Positions 16,164 through 25,137 of a stretch of DNA of 49,786 nt are shown here, piece by piece. Made by a program: the position numbers and the translations under genes. Below the pieces are notes generated by a model, which searched no databases, was not told the DNA's origin, and saw only the letters and a list, made by a program, of their open reading frames with translations. Within the stretch, counting starts at the first letter, position 1, and each line of letters opens with the position of its first letter. The DNA comes from Syntrophaceae bacterium UBA6252 (GTDB lineage Bacteria; Desulfobacterota; Syntrophia; Syntrophales; UBA6807): positions 1 to 49,786 of the forward strand of contig DJVQ01000031.1 in NCBI GenBank assembly GCA_002441265.1. The letters are read 5' to 3'.

Positions 16164-19067
16164 TCATCCGATCCCGGCGGGGTAGATTTCCCGGCGGTCC
16201 GCCGGTACCGGTTCGCCGTCGATGAAGGCCCTCACCGTGCGGAGCAGGTCGTCGAACAGATAGGGTTTCTGCAGGAATTGAACCGATCCGTCGGCGAGAA
16301 ATCCCTTGATTTCAGCGAGCGACCCATGGCCGCTGGTCACGAGGACCTTGAGGGAGGGGTGGAGGATCTTCAATTCGGAGAGGCACCGGAACCCTCCCAT
16401 GCCCGGCATGATGAGATCGAGAAGGACCAGGTCGATGTCGTCGGTCTTCTCCTTGTAGAGCGCGAGCGCTTCCTCCCCGTTCCGGGCGGTCAGCGTCGTG
16501 TATCCGTTCTGTTTCAGGATGTCCGCGTTCGTGTCCAGGAGACAGGTCTCGTCGTCCACGATCAGGATCGTTTCGGTCCCTTGCCAGTCGGTCTTCCTGC
16601 GGTGCCGTGATGCTTCCTCCCGTTTGTCGGCCCGGGTCGCCGCAGGGAGGTAGATGTGGAAATCCGTTCCCTGGCGGAGCCTGCTTTCGCACGAGATGAA
16701 TCCGCCGTGACTCTTGACGATTCCATACACCACCGCCAGGCCGAGTCCCGTTCCCTTCCCGGGGAGTTTCGTCGTGAAAAAGGGTTCGAAGATTCTCTTC
16801 CTCGTTTCCTCGTCCATTCCCGTTCCCGTGTCGGAAATGGTGATGACGACGTATCTTTCGGAGGTCGGATCCATTTCGGGGATCCCGGCGAGCCGGCTCG
16901 CCGGAACAAGACGGGTCCGGATGGTGAGGGTCCCGCCCTCGGGCATGGCGTCCCTCGCGTTGACGACCAGGTTCATGATGATCTGGCTGAACTGGCCCGC
17001 GTCGCCGTTGATCTCCTGGATGTCCTCGTCGAGATCGAGGCGGATGTGGATCATCTTGTGAATGGTGCCGGACAGGATGTCGTACAGCTTATAGATTTCC
17101 TGGTTGACGTCGATGGGCATCCGCCGCGTTTCCACCTTCCGGCTGAAAATCATCAACTGCTGGATGAGCGAGGAGCCCCTCTGGATGAGGTCGCCGATGC
17201 TGTAGAGGTACCGGTAATTCTCCTCGTTGGATTTCTTCATGATCATCAACTGGTTGTAACCGCTGATGGCCTGAAGGATGTTGTTGAAATCGTGGGCGAT
17301 GCCCCCGGTCAGCGTTCCGATGGCCTCCATCTTCTGCGCCTGCTGCAACTGCCGCTCCAGCAGACTCTGGTCCGTGATGTCCTTCAGGATGCCGACGATC
17401 CCCATGACGTTGGACTCCCCGTCGAGGTTGGGAGCGGCGTTCAGGCTGAACTGCTTTTCCCCGCCGTCCCGGTGAAGGAGCCTTCCCTTGAAATCCCGGA
17501 TGGTTTCCTTCTTCTGGAGACACCGCCTGAAAAGGGAATCGTAGACCAGGGTATCCCGTTCCCCCGCGAATTCGGAAATGGGCCTTCCGATGACCTCTTC
17601 CGTTTCGTGCCCGAGAATTCGCTCCCACGCGGGATTGACGTATTCGAACATGCCGTTGAGATCGAGGGTGAAGATGATGTCGGGAGCGTTTTCGCTCAGG
17701 GCCCGGAACCGCTCCTCCCGTTCGCGGATCATTTTGTAGGTCTTGGCGTTGTTGATGCTGATGCCGATCTGGGGGGCGATCCCCATGAGGAGGTTCAGAT
17801 CGCTCTGGCTCAGGGGCCTCTGTGAACGGGGCGAATCGACGGCAAGGATCCCCAGGGCCTTCCCTTCGTAAAGGATGGGGACGGAGACGAACGACTGCAC
17901 GTTCATTTTCTGGACGAACTCGAGGCTCCTTTTTGATATGCCGGAGGTGATGTTCTTCACGTTGTCGACGAGAAAGGGCCTTTTCTCCCTGAAGGAAAGG
18001 ACGAAAAGCCCCCTCGATTCGGGATTGTCGAGATGGAAGGCGCTCGATTGAAGGAAATGTTCCTGCTGCGGTTCGTAGCCGAATCCCGCCATGTATTGCA
18101 GCCTTGTTTTCTCCTCGTTGGCCAGCATGACGAGACCTCGGCCGAAATCCAGCCTCTTGTTCAGGATGTCCATGATTTCCTTCAGCAGGGAGTCGATTTC
18201 CAGGATGTGGGAGATGGCCTGTCCGATTTCCTGGACCAGCTGCAGCTCGTTGTAGTGGCGGTTCGCTTCCGTGATCAGCTTGTCCGCCGCGTTTCCCTGG
18301 GCTTCCAGGTAGTGGGACAGATCCTTTTTTTCGAGATGGCTCGTCTTCAGATAGAGGCCCAGGGGAACGAAGGCCAGGGCCAGCGAGGCCGGCAGGGCGA
18401 GGTTCCAGGAGGTGAGGAGAAACAGGAGAAGCGCGGCGATGCCGGCCGCGACAGAAGAAAATCTTCCGGCCCGGCGAAGCGCCATCGAGCGGGGGGATTT
18501 CCAGGACACGATGTAGCGGCAATGGGAATGGCCCCTGTGCATGCACTCGGGGTGTTCGACCGTGGCGTAACGGCCGGTGAACACCTTGGACAGGGACTCG
18601 AGCATGCCGAAACGGTTATCGCACTGGTATTTCCTTTCCTTCACCCCCTCCCGGACCGAACAGACCACCTCGACCCGGTCGGTGGACAGCTTCTTGGTTT
18701 TCATCGAGATGTGCCGGCTCAGCCGGACGGCGAACATTTCGAGCATCCAATAGGCGGACGACGGGGACAGGAAGCCGAAGGCATACTGCTGGAGGGGTTT
18801 GCACATCTGCGATTCCGTGATGTACCGCCCGGCGTTTTTCGCCAGGTCGGGATCCCCCGTCTCCGATTGAAGGATTTCGTAGAAGCGGTCGACCTGGGAC
18901 TGGGTGAACCAGTGTCCCCCGTCGTTCACCTGGTGCCGGTCGATCGTTGCATGTTCCAGGAGGGAATCGATGGCGACGGAAGGAAAGAATTTTTCTAGGA
19001 ATTCGATGTAACAGCTGATGATCCTGCTGTTGTAGAGGCGTTTCTCCTGCAGGGGGTCCATGGACAT
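16164..19067 (-). CDS. Hybrid sensor histidine kinase with GAF, PAS and receiver
   Basis: This is a 967-residue membrane kinase. The N-terminal input (about 1-190) shares the LYNSR start, GGHWFTQ block and HPEC..G...C motif with the HD-GYP protein. Two membrane segments lie near 205-245, then GAF and PAS domains. The kinase core has phospho-acceptor His592 (GGIAHDFNNILQ), an N-box (NLVVNARDA), and G boxes DTGTGMD and GTGLGLAVV. A C-terminal receiver (about 832-955) has DD at its start, phospho-acceptor Asp884 (LLDLIMPG) and Lys934. I chose ATG 19067 because it overlaps the upstream stop as TGATG. A TTG one codon earlier is possible. Output is unknown because no DNA-binding partner is adjacent. 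Confidence 0.88.
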   Translation of the reverse strand: MSMDPLQEKRLYNSRIISCYIEFLEKFFPSVAIDSLLEHATIDRHQVNDGGHWFTQSQVDRFYEILQSETGDPDLAKNAGRYITESQMCKPLQQYAFGFLSPSSAYWMLEMFAVRLSRHISMKTKKLSTDRVEVVCSVREGVKERKYQCDNRFGMLESLSKVFTGRYATVEHPECMHRGHSHCRYIVSWKSPRSMALRRAGRFSSVAAGIAALLLFLLTSWNLALPASLALAFVPLGLYLKTSHLEKKDLSHYLEAQGNAADKLITEANRHYNELQLVQEIGQAISHILEIDSLLKEIMDILNKRLDFGRGLVMLANEEKTRLQYMAGFGYEPQQEHFLQSSAFHLDNPESRGLFVLSFREKRPFLVDNVKNITSGISKRSLEFVQKMNVQSFVSVPILYEGKALGILAVDSPRSQRPLSQSDLNLLMGIAPQIGISINNAKTYKMIREREERFRALSENAPDIIFTLDLNGMFEYVNPAWERILGHETEEVIGRPISEFAGERDTLVYDSLFRRCLQKKETIRDFKGRLLHRDGGEKQFSLNAAPNLDGESNVMGIVGILKDITDQSLLERQLQQAQKMEAIGTLTGGIAHDFNNILQAISGYNQLMIMKKSNEENYRYLYSIGDLIQRGSSLIQQLMIFSRKVETRRMPIDVNQEIYKLYDILSGTIHKMIHIRLDLDEDIQEINGDAGQFSQIIMNLVVNARDAMPEGGTLTIRTRLVPASRLAGIPEMDPTSERYVVITISDTGTGMDEETRKRIFEPFFTTKLPGKGTGLGLAVVYGIVKSHGGFISCESRLRQGTDFHIYLPAATRADKREEASRHRRKTDWQGTETILIVDDETCLLDTNADILKQNGYTTLTARNGEEALALYKEKTDDIDLVLLDLIMPGMGGFRCLSELKILHPSLKVLVTSGHGSLAEIKGFLADGSVQFLQKPYLFDDLLRTVRAFIDGEPVPADRREIYPAGIG

Positions 19068-21163
19068 CAATCCATTCGGATCCTATAGTGTTTTTCCATA
19101 TATTCGAGAAAGTGGTTGCCGTGGGCCGCCACGTCGAGAATCCACAGATTGTATTGTTTTTCCACGGGGTAATCGTTTCTCTCCATGTATTCGTAAGGGA
19201 AAACGAGAACCGGCGTCTCTTCCGTGGAGAAAAACGGAGACAGCTGGTCCATGGCGGCAGTGAGAATGTCCCAGCGGACCCGCTGGGGATCGACGACGAT
19301 GATCTTGAATCCGTTGAGCAGATTGGACAGGTTGAATCCCAGGTCGGATTCCTCCACGATGATGAGGGCGGCCAGTTTCTTCCCGCAGGTGAGGGAGAAA
19401 CTGTGCCATTTCCTTCTGAACCCCTGGGACTGGTAAATGCTTTCGAGGGAGGCCGCTCCTTTCGTCTCTTTTCCAAGGCCCAGGGCGTCGAAGAGGAGCC
19501 CGTTCGAGTGGTGCTTGTAGAAATTGTCCGCCTGCCAGAGATCGATGCCGGTCGCCGGGGCCAGTTCCCAGTTTCTGGGAAGGACGTCCGCCTCCGGGTC
19601 CCTGCGATAGACGGTGTAGGCGAACGGGTCGGTGGAGCATCCGCCGGGGCGGTTCAGGTGTTCCGCATAGCCGCCGAAGAGGCGGCCGACGATCTTGTTT
19701 CCCGCCCGGTAGTACGTCATCATGTAGCTCATGCTGGCCGAGGGGAGCCGGTGGGCGCCGTTGATGTATTTCAGGATTTCCCTCAGGATGACGAACCCCA
19801 CCAGCCGGTTTTCCATGGCCCGCGCCGCGTAATGATGGATCATCCAGGCGTGGTCGTAGGCGCGCACCATGGCGATATGGCCGTAGATCTTGCCGTCGGC
19901 CTCGTAGGTGAAGTGCTTCGCGATTTCCGGGTTGTTCTGGTAGAGCTTGGTGTACGTGTTCTTGTATTCGTTCTTCTGGCCGTGGATGTGTTTGTATTTT
20001 TCCGGGTAGATGAAGTTGGAATCGAAAAAGAACTCCCACAGGGCGTTCATGTCTACAAAGGAAGACACGTTGGAGAAATGGTCCTTCGAATGGCTGAGAA
20101 CCTGGTTGAGGGTCCCGTAATCCCTCATGTTCATGTCGACAATCGCCAGTCCGCAGAGGATCTTTTCCCCGTTTTCCGTCTCCTTTCTATAAATAACCTG
20201 GGCCTTGCAGTGCACCTGCGTGGAGCCGGAGAACTGGATCGTCAGCTCCGGCAGGATCAGGCCGGGCATGAGAACGCTTTCCTCGTTCTTCTCCAGGACG
20301 GAAAGGCCGGAATTCGAGATGTCGTGAACCTCCCGCTGGATCGTCGCGTCGAACAGGGGGTGGCGGAACGCGATGGACGGGGGAGGGGTCAGGCGATAAC
20401 GGGGGCTCCGGATCTTCGCCTTGCGGAACCGTTCGATTTTGTTGTCTTCCGGGGCGAACACCAGCTCCCTGCCGAACACGTCGCTGGCATGGCGGATGTG
20501 CCTGCAGGGGCTGGAGAAGAGGGTCTTGTCTCCTTTCCGGATGTTCACGGTGGCCGGCGCGTCGGCGTTGAATCCGGTGAAGATGGAGTCGGACTCGGGA
20601 AAAATCCGGACGCAGAACGCAACCGCCGAATAGTCGACGAGGATTCCCTTCATGGAAAGCCCGTGCTGCAGGATGTCCACGTCCAGCCCCTCGCAGCTGT
20701 ACCTTCTCTGTTTTCTCCGCGACACGTTGAAGCTAAAGTCGGGCAGCGAGACGCTGAGCCCGCTGGAGTCGATGTTCAGGAGTCTCCCCGGGATGAAGAT
20801 GACCGACTGGCCGTCGGAAACGACGATGTATTGAAAATGAAAATCCGACAGGTTCAGCTTCGACATGACGTCGTCCGCCCACAGGCAGGTCAGTTCCCTG
20901 CCTGTGCACGGTTTCAGCGACGTTTTGACGAGAATCCCCTCCTCGTACTGGATGTGGACGAGGTACACCCAGGCGCAGGATTCGTTGAAATGCAATAAGT
21001 TTATGATATTGATAAGTTTTTTGAGGTCAACCTTTTGCGCGGCCTCCAGGGAGGCGACCAGGTCGTGGTGCTTGAAAACGCACGGAGGCAGACAAAGGGC
21101 GTCCGTCTCCTTGCTGTCGGCGATTTGCTTGAGTCCGTCTCGGAGTTTGACAATGTTCTCCAT
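19067..21163 (-). CDS. PilZ-domain protein with acyl/acetyltransferase-like C-terminal half
   Basis: This is a 698-residue protein. Residues 60-147 resemble a PilZN/YcgR-type N-domain. A first PilZ region starts with an R-rich loop (149-154) but has Ala182 where DxSxxG expects Gly. A second PilZ region (about 252-350) has RSPRYR (252-257) and a canonical DISNSG (281-286), so it is the likely c-di-GMP site. The C-terminal half (about 370-690) resembles the GNAT/N-acyl-amino-acid-synthase fold and contains a conserved-looking HHYAARA segment. The start is uncertain: ATG 21163 is preferred, while an in-frame TTG lies nine codons upstream. It shares TGATG with the kinase gene, so PilZ effector and kinase are co-translated. 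Confidence 0.75.
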   Translation of the reverse strand: MENIVKLRDGLKQIADSKETDALCLPPCVFKHHDLVASLEAAQKVDLKKLINIINLLHFNESCAWVYLVHIQYEEGILVKTSLKPCTGRELTCLWADDVMSKLNLSDFHFQYIVVSDGQSVIFIPGRLLNIDSSGLSVSLPDFSFNVSRRKQRRYSCEGLDVDILQHGLSMKGILVDYSAVAFCVRIFPESDSIFTGFNADAPATVNIRKGDKTLFSSPCRHIRHASDVFGRELVFAPEDNKIERFRKAKIRSPRYRLTPPPSIAFRHPLFDATIQREVHDISNSGLSVLEKNEESVLMPGLILPELTIQFSGSTQVHCKAQVIYRKETENGEKILCGLAIVDMNMRDYGTLNQVLSHSKDHFSNVSSFVDMNALWEFFFDSNFIYPEKYKHIHGQKNEYKNTYTKLYQNNPEIAKHFTYEADGKIYGHIAMVRAYDHAWMIHHYAARAMENRLVGFVILREILKYINGAHRLPSASMSYMMTYYRAGNKIVGRLFGGYAEHLNRPGGCSTDPFAYTVYRRDPEADVLPRNWELAPATGIDLWQADNFYKHHSNGLLFDALGLGKETKGAASLESIYQSQGFRRKWHSFSLTCGKKLAALIIVEESDLGFNLSNLLNGFKIIVVDPQRVRWDILTAAMDQLSPFFSTEETPVLVFPYEYMERNDYPVEKQYNLWILDVAAHGNHFLEYMEKHYRIRMD

Positions 21164-21340
21164 TCGACCAAGCCCGTTCCCCTCCCGCAAAGGGCATTCG
21201 TTGCAGACGTGACGGCACCGGAAAGGCAGGTGTTTCCGGGAAGCCCGGGGAATCGTCCATTCCCCGCCGTGATGTTCAGTCGTTCCGGCAAAACGGGAAG
21301 CCCTGTGGAGAAAGATTCACCGGTCGTGCACGGAACGGCG

Positions 21341-21625
21341 TCATTCGATGTTGATGGCCTCCTTGAGCTTTCTCGAACATTTGAACGTGACGACTTTTCT
21401 GGAAGAAAGGATCAACTCGTCACCCGTCTGGGGATTCCTGCCCTTTCTGGGATTCTTGCTCTTCACGGACCACTTGCCGAACCCGGAAATCAGAATGTCG
21501 TTCCCCGTCTCCAGTTCCTTCTTGATCAGTTCAAACACGCTTTCCACGAGTTCGGTGCATCTTTCCTTGGAGAAACCCGTTTGGGTGTGAACATTTTTCA
21601 CGAGTTCCGCTTTCGTCAGGGTCAT
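21341..21625 (-). CDS. ihfA: Integration host factor alpha-type DNA-bending protein
   Basis: IHF/HU-family proteins bend DNA in promoters and recombination sites. This 94-residue product has the dimerisation helices and the beta-arm segment NPRKGRNPQTGDE, whose Pro intercalates into DNA. The sequence is nearer IHF-alpha than HU (GFGKWSVKSK, TFKCSRKLKEAIN). ATG 21625 follows GGAAGG. It stands 177 bases before the PilZ gene with its own promoter-like element, so it may be monocistronic. A beta-subunit partner is not in the window. Confidence 0.9.
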   Translation of the reverse strand: MTLTKAELVKNVHTQTGFSKERCTELVESVFELIKKELETGNDILISGFGKWSVKSKNPRKGRNPQTGDELILSSRKVVTFKCSRKLKEAINIE

Positions 21626-21684
21626 ATTGTCTTACCTTCCTTTCCATGAATTCGAAACGTTGTCCCGTGGCGAGTTGGATTCCC

Positions 21685-21713
21685 ATACAATAGGATTTTC
21701 ACGGTTTTGTCAA
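21685..21713 (-). promoter_or_regulatory. Putative promoter of ihfA
   Basis: On the minus strand, perfect TTGACA (21713-21708), a 17-bp spacer and TTGTAT (21690-21685). TATTGT at a 15-bp spacer is an alternative -10. The surrounding DNA (21650-21830) is unusually AT-rich for this genome. Confidence 0.5.
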
Positions 21714-21793
21714 GCCATGTATGAAAAATGTTTTTGCCAACTGCCCGATGAATCTGACAATTTCATGCTCTTGGCGCCCTATACTACAAAAAA

Positions 21794-21830
21794 CCGATTC
21801 ATTACGCAAGATTAAAAAATTATGAATCGG
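21794..21830. repeat. Inverted repeat in AT-rich intergenic DNA
   Basis: CCGATTCAT (21794-21802) and ATGAATCGG (21822-21830) form a 9-bp stem around a 19-base AT-rich loop. It is upstream of ihfA and could be an operator or hairpin. From 21831 to 22027 I see nothing else: short ORFs there have biased, unnatural composition. Confidence 0.35.
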
Positions 21831-22027
21831 AAAACGTCCAAAGAGTGCCTTTTAGAGAGACGGGGGAAAACGCTCCGGGGTCGCAATCGCCGAGGCCGGC
21901 CGAGGGAAGGGCGCGCCGCGGGGATGGAGGACACCGCGGCGGCCGAACCCGTCCGGGTCCGCAGGAGGCGGTCCGGGCCGGATCGCCGGGGAATGCCGGC
22001 GGGCCGCCGATGAGGGAGGGGAGGGAA

Positions 22028-22046
22028 GGGGAGGGGACGCCTCCCC
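22028..22046 (-). terminator. Possible terminator hairpin after the CoA-transferase pair
   Basis: CCTCCCC / GGGGAGG arms (7 bp) with a 5-base loop lie 15 bases beyond the stop of the 22061-23410 gene on its 3' side. There is no T-tract. Confidence 0.3.
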
Positions 22047-22060
22047 CCCTCCCGGATCCT

Positions 22061-23410
22061 TCAGATGACGCCTTTTTCCTTCAGCTCGGCCAGCCGGACC
22101 GGACCATAGCCGAGGTATCTGAGGTAGATGAAGTCGTTGTCATGACCGGCGGGCCTGCAGACCCATTTCGTCCGGGGCGGCGTTTCCGTCGCCTTCCACT
22201 GGGCCTGTGCGCAGACCACGGAACCGAAAAAGGGATCCTGGACGGGCGTGAAGATGCCCCGGTCCCCCCAGTTTTCGTCGTGCATGGTCTTCCAGGGGGA
22301 AACGATTTCCGCCACCACCGGCGTGATCGGGGCGAGGCGGCCGGACCTGGCGTATTCGATGGACTTGCGGGTCAGTTCTTCGCTTGTGAACCTGGAAGTG
22401 AGGGGGTTGATCATGGCCTGATACTTGAGCTGCCAGTCCTTTTTCATGAAGGGGGCCAGCGTGGTCCACGAATCGGCTTCCCATTCGTCCCATTTCCCGA
22501 GGATGTCGACGAAGGCCTTCCACATTTCCAGACGGAGACCTCCCAGGAAGACGCCGCCGTCCTTCGTGGGGAAAAACCCGTAAAGCCACAGTGCCGTGTC
22601 CAGGTTGCTGAACCGTTCCTGAACGACCCCCTGGTCGGCGTACCAGTGGAGGGCGTAGTCGTGGAGCCTCTGGTAGGCCTCGGGCGTGGATACGTCGATG
22701 GCCTGGCCTTCCCCGGTTTCCTCCCTGTGGTGGAGCGCCGCCAGGATGCCCAGGGCGGCGAACGTGCCCGACACGGACCAGGCGATCCAGGGGCCCGCCT
22801 TGGTGGGAACGGCCCAGGGCATCTCGTCCGCCGTCTTTCCTTCCGGGAGGACCTCCCCCGTTCCGTACTGGATCCCCGACCGCGCCTGGGAGACGTTGTC
22901 GTAATCGTACTGGCCCCGTCCGCTGTCCGGACCGAACTGGCCGAGAAAGGAAATGGAAGTGAAGATGAGCCGCGGATTCGCCTTGCTCAACGCATCGTAC
23001 CCGATCCCCCAGGCGTCCATCTTTCCCGCCGGGAAGGTTTCGACGATCACGTCGGCGTTTCCCGCAAGCTGCCGGAAGATTTCCCGCCCTTCCTCCGTTT
23101 CGAGGTCCAGCGTGACGTGGAACTTGTTCCGTCCTTCCTGAAGATAGGCGAAACCGGTGCCTTTCTGCTGGATTCCCTGGGGGGAGTAGGTCCGGACGAT
23201 GTCGCCGCCGGGCGGCTCGATGCGGATCGTCTCCGCGCCCAGTTCCGCCAGGAGGGAGGAGCAGTAACAGCCGGCCATGCTTCTCGAACTGACGTCGATG
23301 ACGACGAGATCGTCCAGGGCCTCGGGCTTGTCGTAATTCTTTGCCGGGTCGTCCAGGGAACGGACGTGATCGGCCCACTGCGCCCATTTTGCTCTCTTAT
23401 AGTCTGTCAT
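22061..23410 (-). CDS. CaiB/BaiF-family class III CoA-transferase, probable non-catalytic subunit
   Basis: Class III CoA-transferases move CoA between acyl groups. The 449-residue protein has the family frame: LVVIDVSSRSMAG, LGAETIRIE, FRQLAGNADVIVETFPAGK, and ILAALHHREETGEGQ. At the place where active members have the CoA-carrying Asp, just before the (S/G)G ahead of that last motif, this protein reads PWIAWSVSG with Trp211. It therefore looks catalytically silent by itself. The start has a perfect AAGGAGGTGA. It lies 14 bases after its paralogue at 23425-24753, whose Asp is present, so the two probably form a heteromer like succinyl-CoA:benzylsuccinate CoA-transferase (BbsE/BbsF). The substrate is unknown. 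Confidence 0.85.
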   Translation of the reverse strand: MTDYKRAKWAQWADHVRSLDDPAKNYDKPEALDDLVVIDVSSRSMAGCYCSSLLAELGAETIRIEPPGGDIVRTYSPQGIQQKGTGFAYLQEGRNKFHVTLDLETEEGREIFRQLAGNADVIVETFPAGKMDAWGIGYDALSKANPRLIFTSISFLGQFGPDSGRGQYDYDNVSQARSGIQYGTGEVLPEGKTADEMPWAVPTKAGPWIAWSVSGTFAALGILAALHHREETGEGQAIDVSTPEAYQRLHDYALHWYADQGVVQERFSNLDTALWLYGFFPTKDGGVFLGGLRLEMWKAFVDILGKWDEWEADSWTTLAPFMKKDWQLKYQAMINPLTSRFTSEELTRKSIEYARSGRLAPITPVVAEIVSPWKTMHDENWGDRGIFTPVQDPFFGSVVCAQAQWKATETPPRTKWVCRPAGHDNDFIYLRYLGYGPVRLAELKEKGVI

Positions 23411-23424
23411 GGATCCTCACCTCC

Positions 23425-24753
23425 TTAGCCCCTCAGGATGGCCCCGGTCTTTCCGTCCCATTCCTTCGGGGGACGGCGTCCCTGCATGTCCTTCCAGCGG
23501 CCGAGGACCCCGTGCATGTAAAGCTCGTCGAGCTGAGAACGGCTTCTGCCCAGGATCTTCGTCATGATGTAGTCGTTGTCGAATCCCACGGGCCTGACGG
23601 TCCACTTGATCTTGGGAGGCGTCTTCGACATCATGACGGGGAAGCAGTGCTCGGCGTATCTCCCGTAAAGGGGGTCGTCGAGATACTTGACGAAGTCCCG
23701 TTCTCTCCGGTGGGGATTTTCGAGCATGTCCTTCCCGTTGTGGAGGCGGCTGGCGGAGAAGCCGTTGCGGACGGACAGCTCCTCGATCTCGTCCGCCGTT
23801 TTCGTCCGGGCCCAGTCGGCGATGGTCTTGAGAAGGGCCATGGCGTTCTCGTCCTTCAGCCTCGTCGCGTGGTCCCGGAACCGCGGATCGGAAGCCAGTT
23901 CCGGTTTTCCCATGGCCGTGCAAAGCCCCTTGAATTCGTCCGGCGCGGGGGCGGCCAGGGCGACGAAACGGTTGTCGCGGCAAAGGAACGTGTCTGCGGG
24001 GCAGATGCACTGGTCCCGGTTTCCCGTGGGTTCCGCCCCCTTGCCGGTGAACTGCTGGTATGGCCAGATCCACCCCATGGTCCGCATGATGTTCTCGCTC
24101 TGGGACATCTCGATGTACTGGCCTTTCCCCGTTTTCCTCCTGTGATGGAGGGCCGCGAGAACGGCCACCTCGCCCATGAGCCCGCCGTAGTAGTCGCAGA
24201 TCCAGATGGACTGTTTCAGCGGGGGCTGTCCCGGGAAGCTCGACATCCAGGCGTAGCCGGACAGGGCCTGGGCGGCGCCGTCGTTGGAGGGACGGTCCTC
24301 CTCGGCATACCGTCCCCACTGGCCGAAGCCGTTCTTTTCGATGTAGATGATCTGCGGGTTGACCTTCCGGATGTCCTCGTATCCGACGTTCCAGCGGTTC
24401 GTGACGGCGGGCCGGAGATTGAACTCCACGATGTCGGCCTTGACGCACAGTTCCTTGAAGATCTGCTGGGCGATGTCGATGTGGAGATCGAGGGCCATGT
24501 AGTACTTGTTGGGATTGATGTGCATGAACATGGGGCCCTGTTCCCTGTAGAGCCACCCGAAGGGATTCAGGGAGCGGGTCACGTCTCCCGCGGGGGGGAG
24601 CTCGATCTTGATGACTTCCGCTCCCATCTCGGCCAGGAAGGAAGGCCCCGAGGGCCCGAAGAGAAGGGTGCACACTTCGAGAACCCGGACGCCTCTCAGC
24701 GGTCCGGGCCTGCTGAACTTCTCCCTGACATAATCCTTGAAGACTTCAGGCAT
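23425..24753 (-). CDS. CaiB/BaiF-family class III CoA-transferase, probable catalytic subunit
   Basis: This 442-residue paralogue of the downstream gene has the same layout (VRVLEVCTLLFGP, MGAEVIKIE, LAALHHRRKTGKGQ). It keeps Asp187 at the catalytic position (WICDYYGG), so it should carry the acyl-aspartyl intermediate. ATG 24753 follows GAAAGGAGGGAA. It is first of the two-gene unit. A leader of at least 80 bases carries an AAAGGAGGTGA element also found before gctA. Neighbouring acyl-CoA dehydrogenase and gctAB genes suggest activation of an aromatic or dicarboxylic acid by CoA transfer, but the sequence does not say which. Confidence 0.87.
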   Translation of the reverse strand: MPEVFKDYVREKFSRPGPLRGVRVLEVCTLLFGPSGPSFLAEMGAEVIKIELPPAGDVTRSLNPFGWLYREQGPMFMHINPNKYYMALDLHIDIAQQIFKELCVKADIVEFNLRPAVTNRWNVGYEDIRKVNPQIIYIEKNGFGQWGRYAEEDRPSNDGAAQALSGYAWMSSFPGQPPLKQSIWICDYYGGLMGEVAVLAALHHRRKTGKGQYIEMSQSENIMRTMGWIWPYQQFTGKGAEPTGNRDQCICPADTFLCRDNRFVALAAPAPDEFKGLCTAMGKPELASDPRFRDHATRLKDENAMALLKTIADWARTKTADEIEELSVRNGFSASRLHNGKDMLENPHRRERDFVKYLDDPLYGRYAEHCFPVMMSKTPPKIKWTVRPVGFDNDYIMTKILGRSRSQLDELYMHGVLGRWKDMQGRRPPKEWDGKTGAILRG

Positions 24754-24825
24754 AAAATTCCCTCCTTTCGAATTTTAAACCCGGTGGATGTCTTGCTCCT
24801 GTTTTTCCTCTGACCGGCCTGCCTG

Positions 24826-24836
24826 TCACCTCCTTT
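24826..24836 (-). promoter_or_regulatory. Leader motif AAAGGAGGTGA shared with gctA
   Basis: A consensus-strength ribosome-binding sequence lies 73 bases upstream of the CoA-transferase start with no ATG, GTG or TTG at usable distance. The same GGAAAGGAGGTGA core occurs 82 bases before gctA (28477-28487). It may mark a leader peptide with an unusual start or a translational stand-by site. The remaining intergenic sequence (24754-25137) holds only repeat copy B. Confidence 0.3.
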
Positions 24837-24933
24837 CCGGCCCGTGAACCCGGTGTTGCCCCGCCCCCCGGAGCTTTTCCCCCGGCCGTTCGAAAAAGCG
24901 TTGTCCGTACACATTACGGATTTGTCAAAGTGG

Positions 24934-25060
24934 GACGGCTTCGTAAAAAGTCCCTGTGCCGTGTCACCCTTCCTCCCAATGCGTTTCGGCGCCCCCTCTG
25001 CACGCGTCGGTCACCGGGATTCGGCTGCCTTGCCCCTGGATCTTTCTACAAAGCCGTCCG
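24934..25060 (+). repeat. Dispersed intergenic repeat, copy B (diverged)
   Basis: It begins GACGGCTTCGTAAAAAGTCC and ends near CTACAAAGCCGTC, so the two ends are inverted repeats of each other. The middle is diverged from copies D-F, but the CTGCCTTGCCCCTGG segment near the right end is recognisable. It lies between the CoA-transferase pair and the acyl-CoA dehydrogenase gene. Confidence 0.7.
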
Positions 25061-25137
25061 AGATGTGAATGCGTTTCCAAGCGTCATGCCGATCCGCCGG
25101 CACCCCTTCCCTGGAACGTTCCAATGGTGGAAAGGCT

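Noticed and set aside
14583..16610. 675-codon plus-strand frame
   Set aside because: Runs antisense through three real minus-strand genes; composition (Arg/Gly/Pro) typical of shadows.
21822..22013. 63-codon Arg-rich ORF in the ihfA/CoA-transferase gap
   Set aside because: No ribosome-binding site, extreme composition, no hydrophobic or motif pattern.
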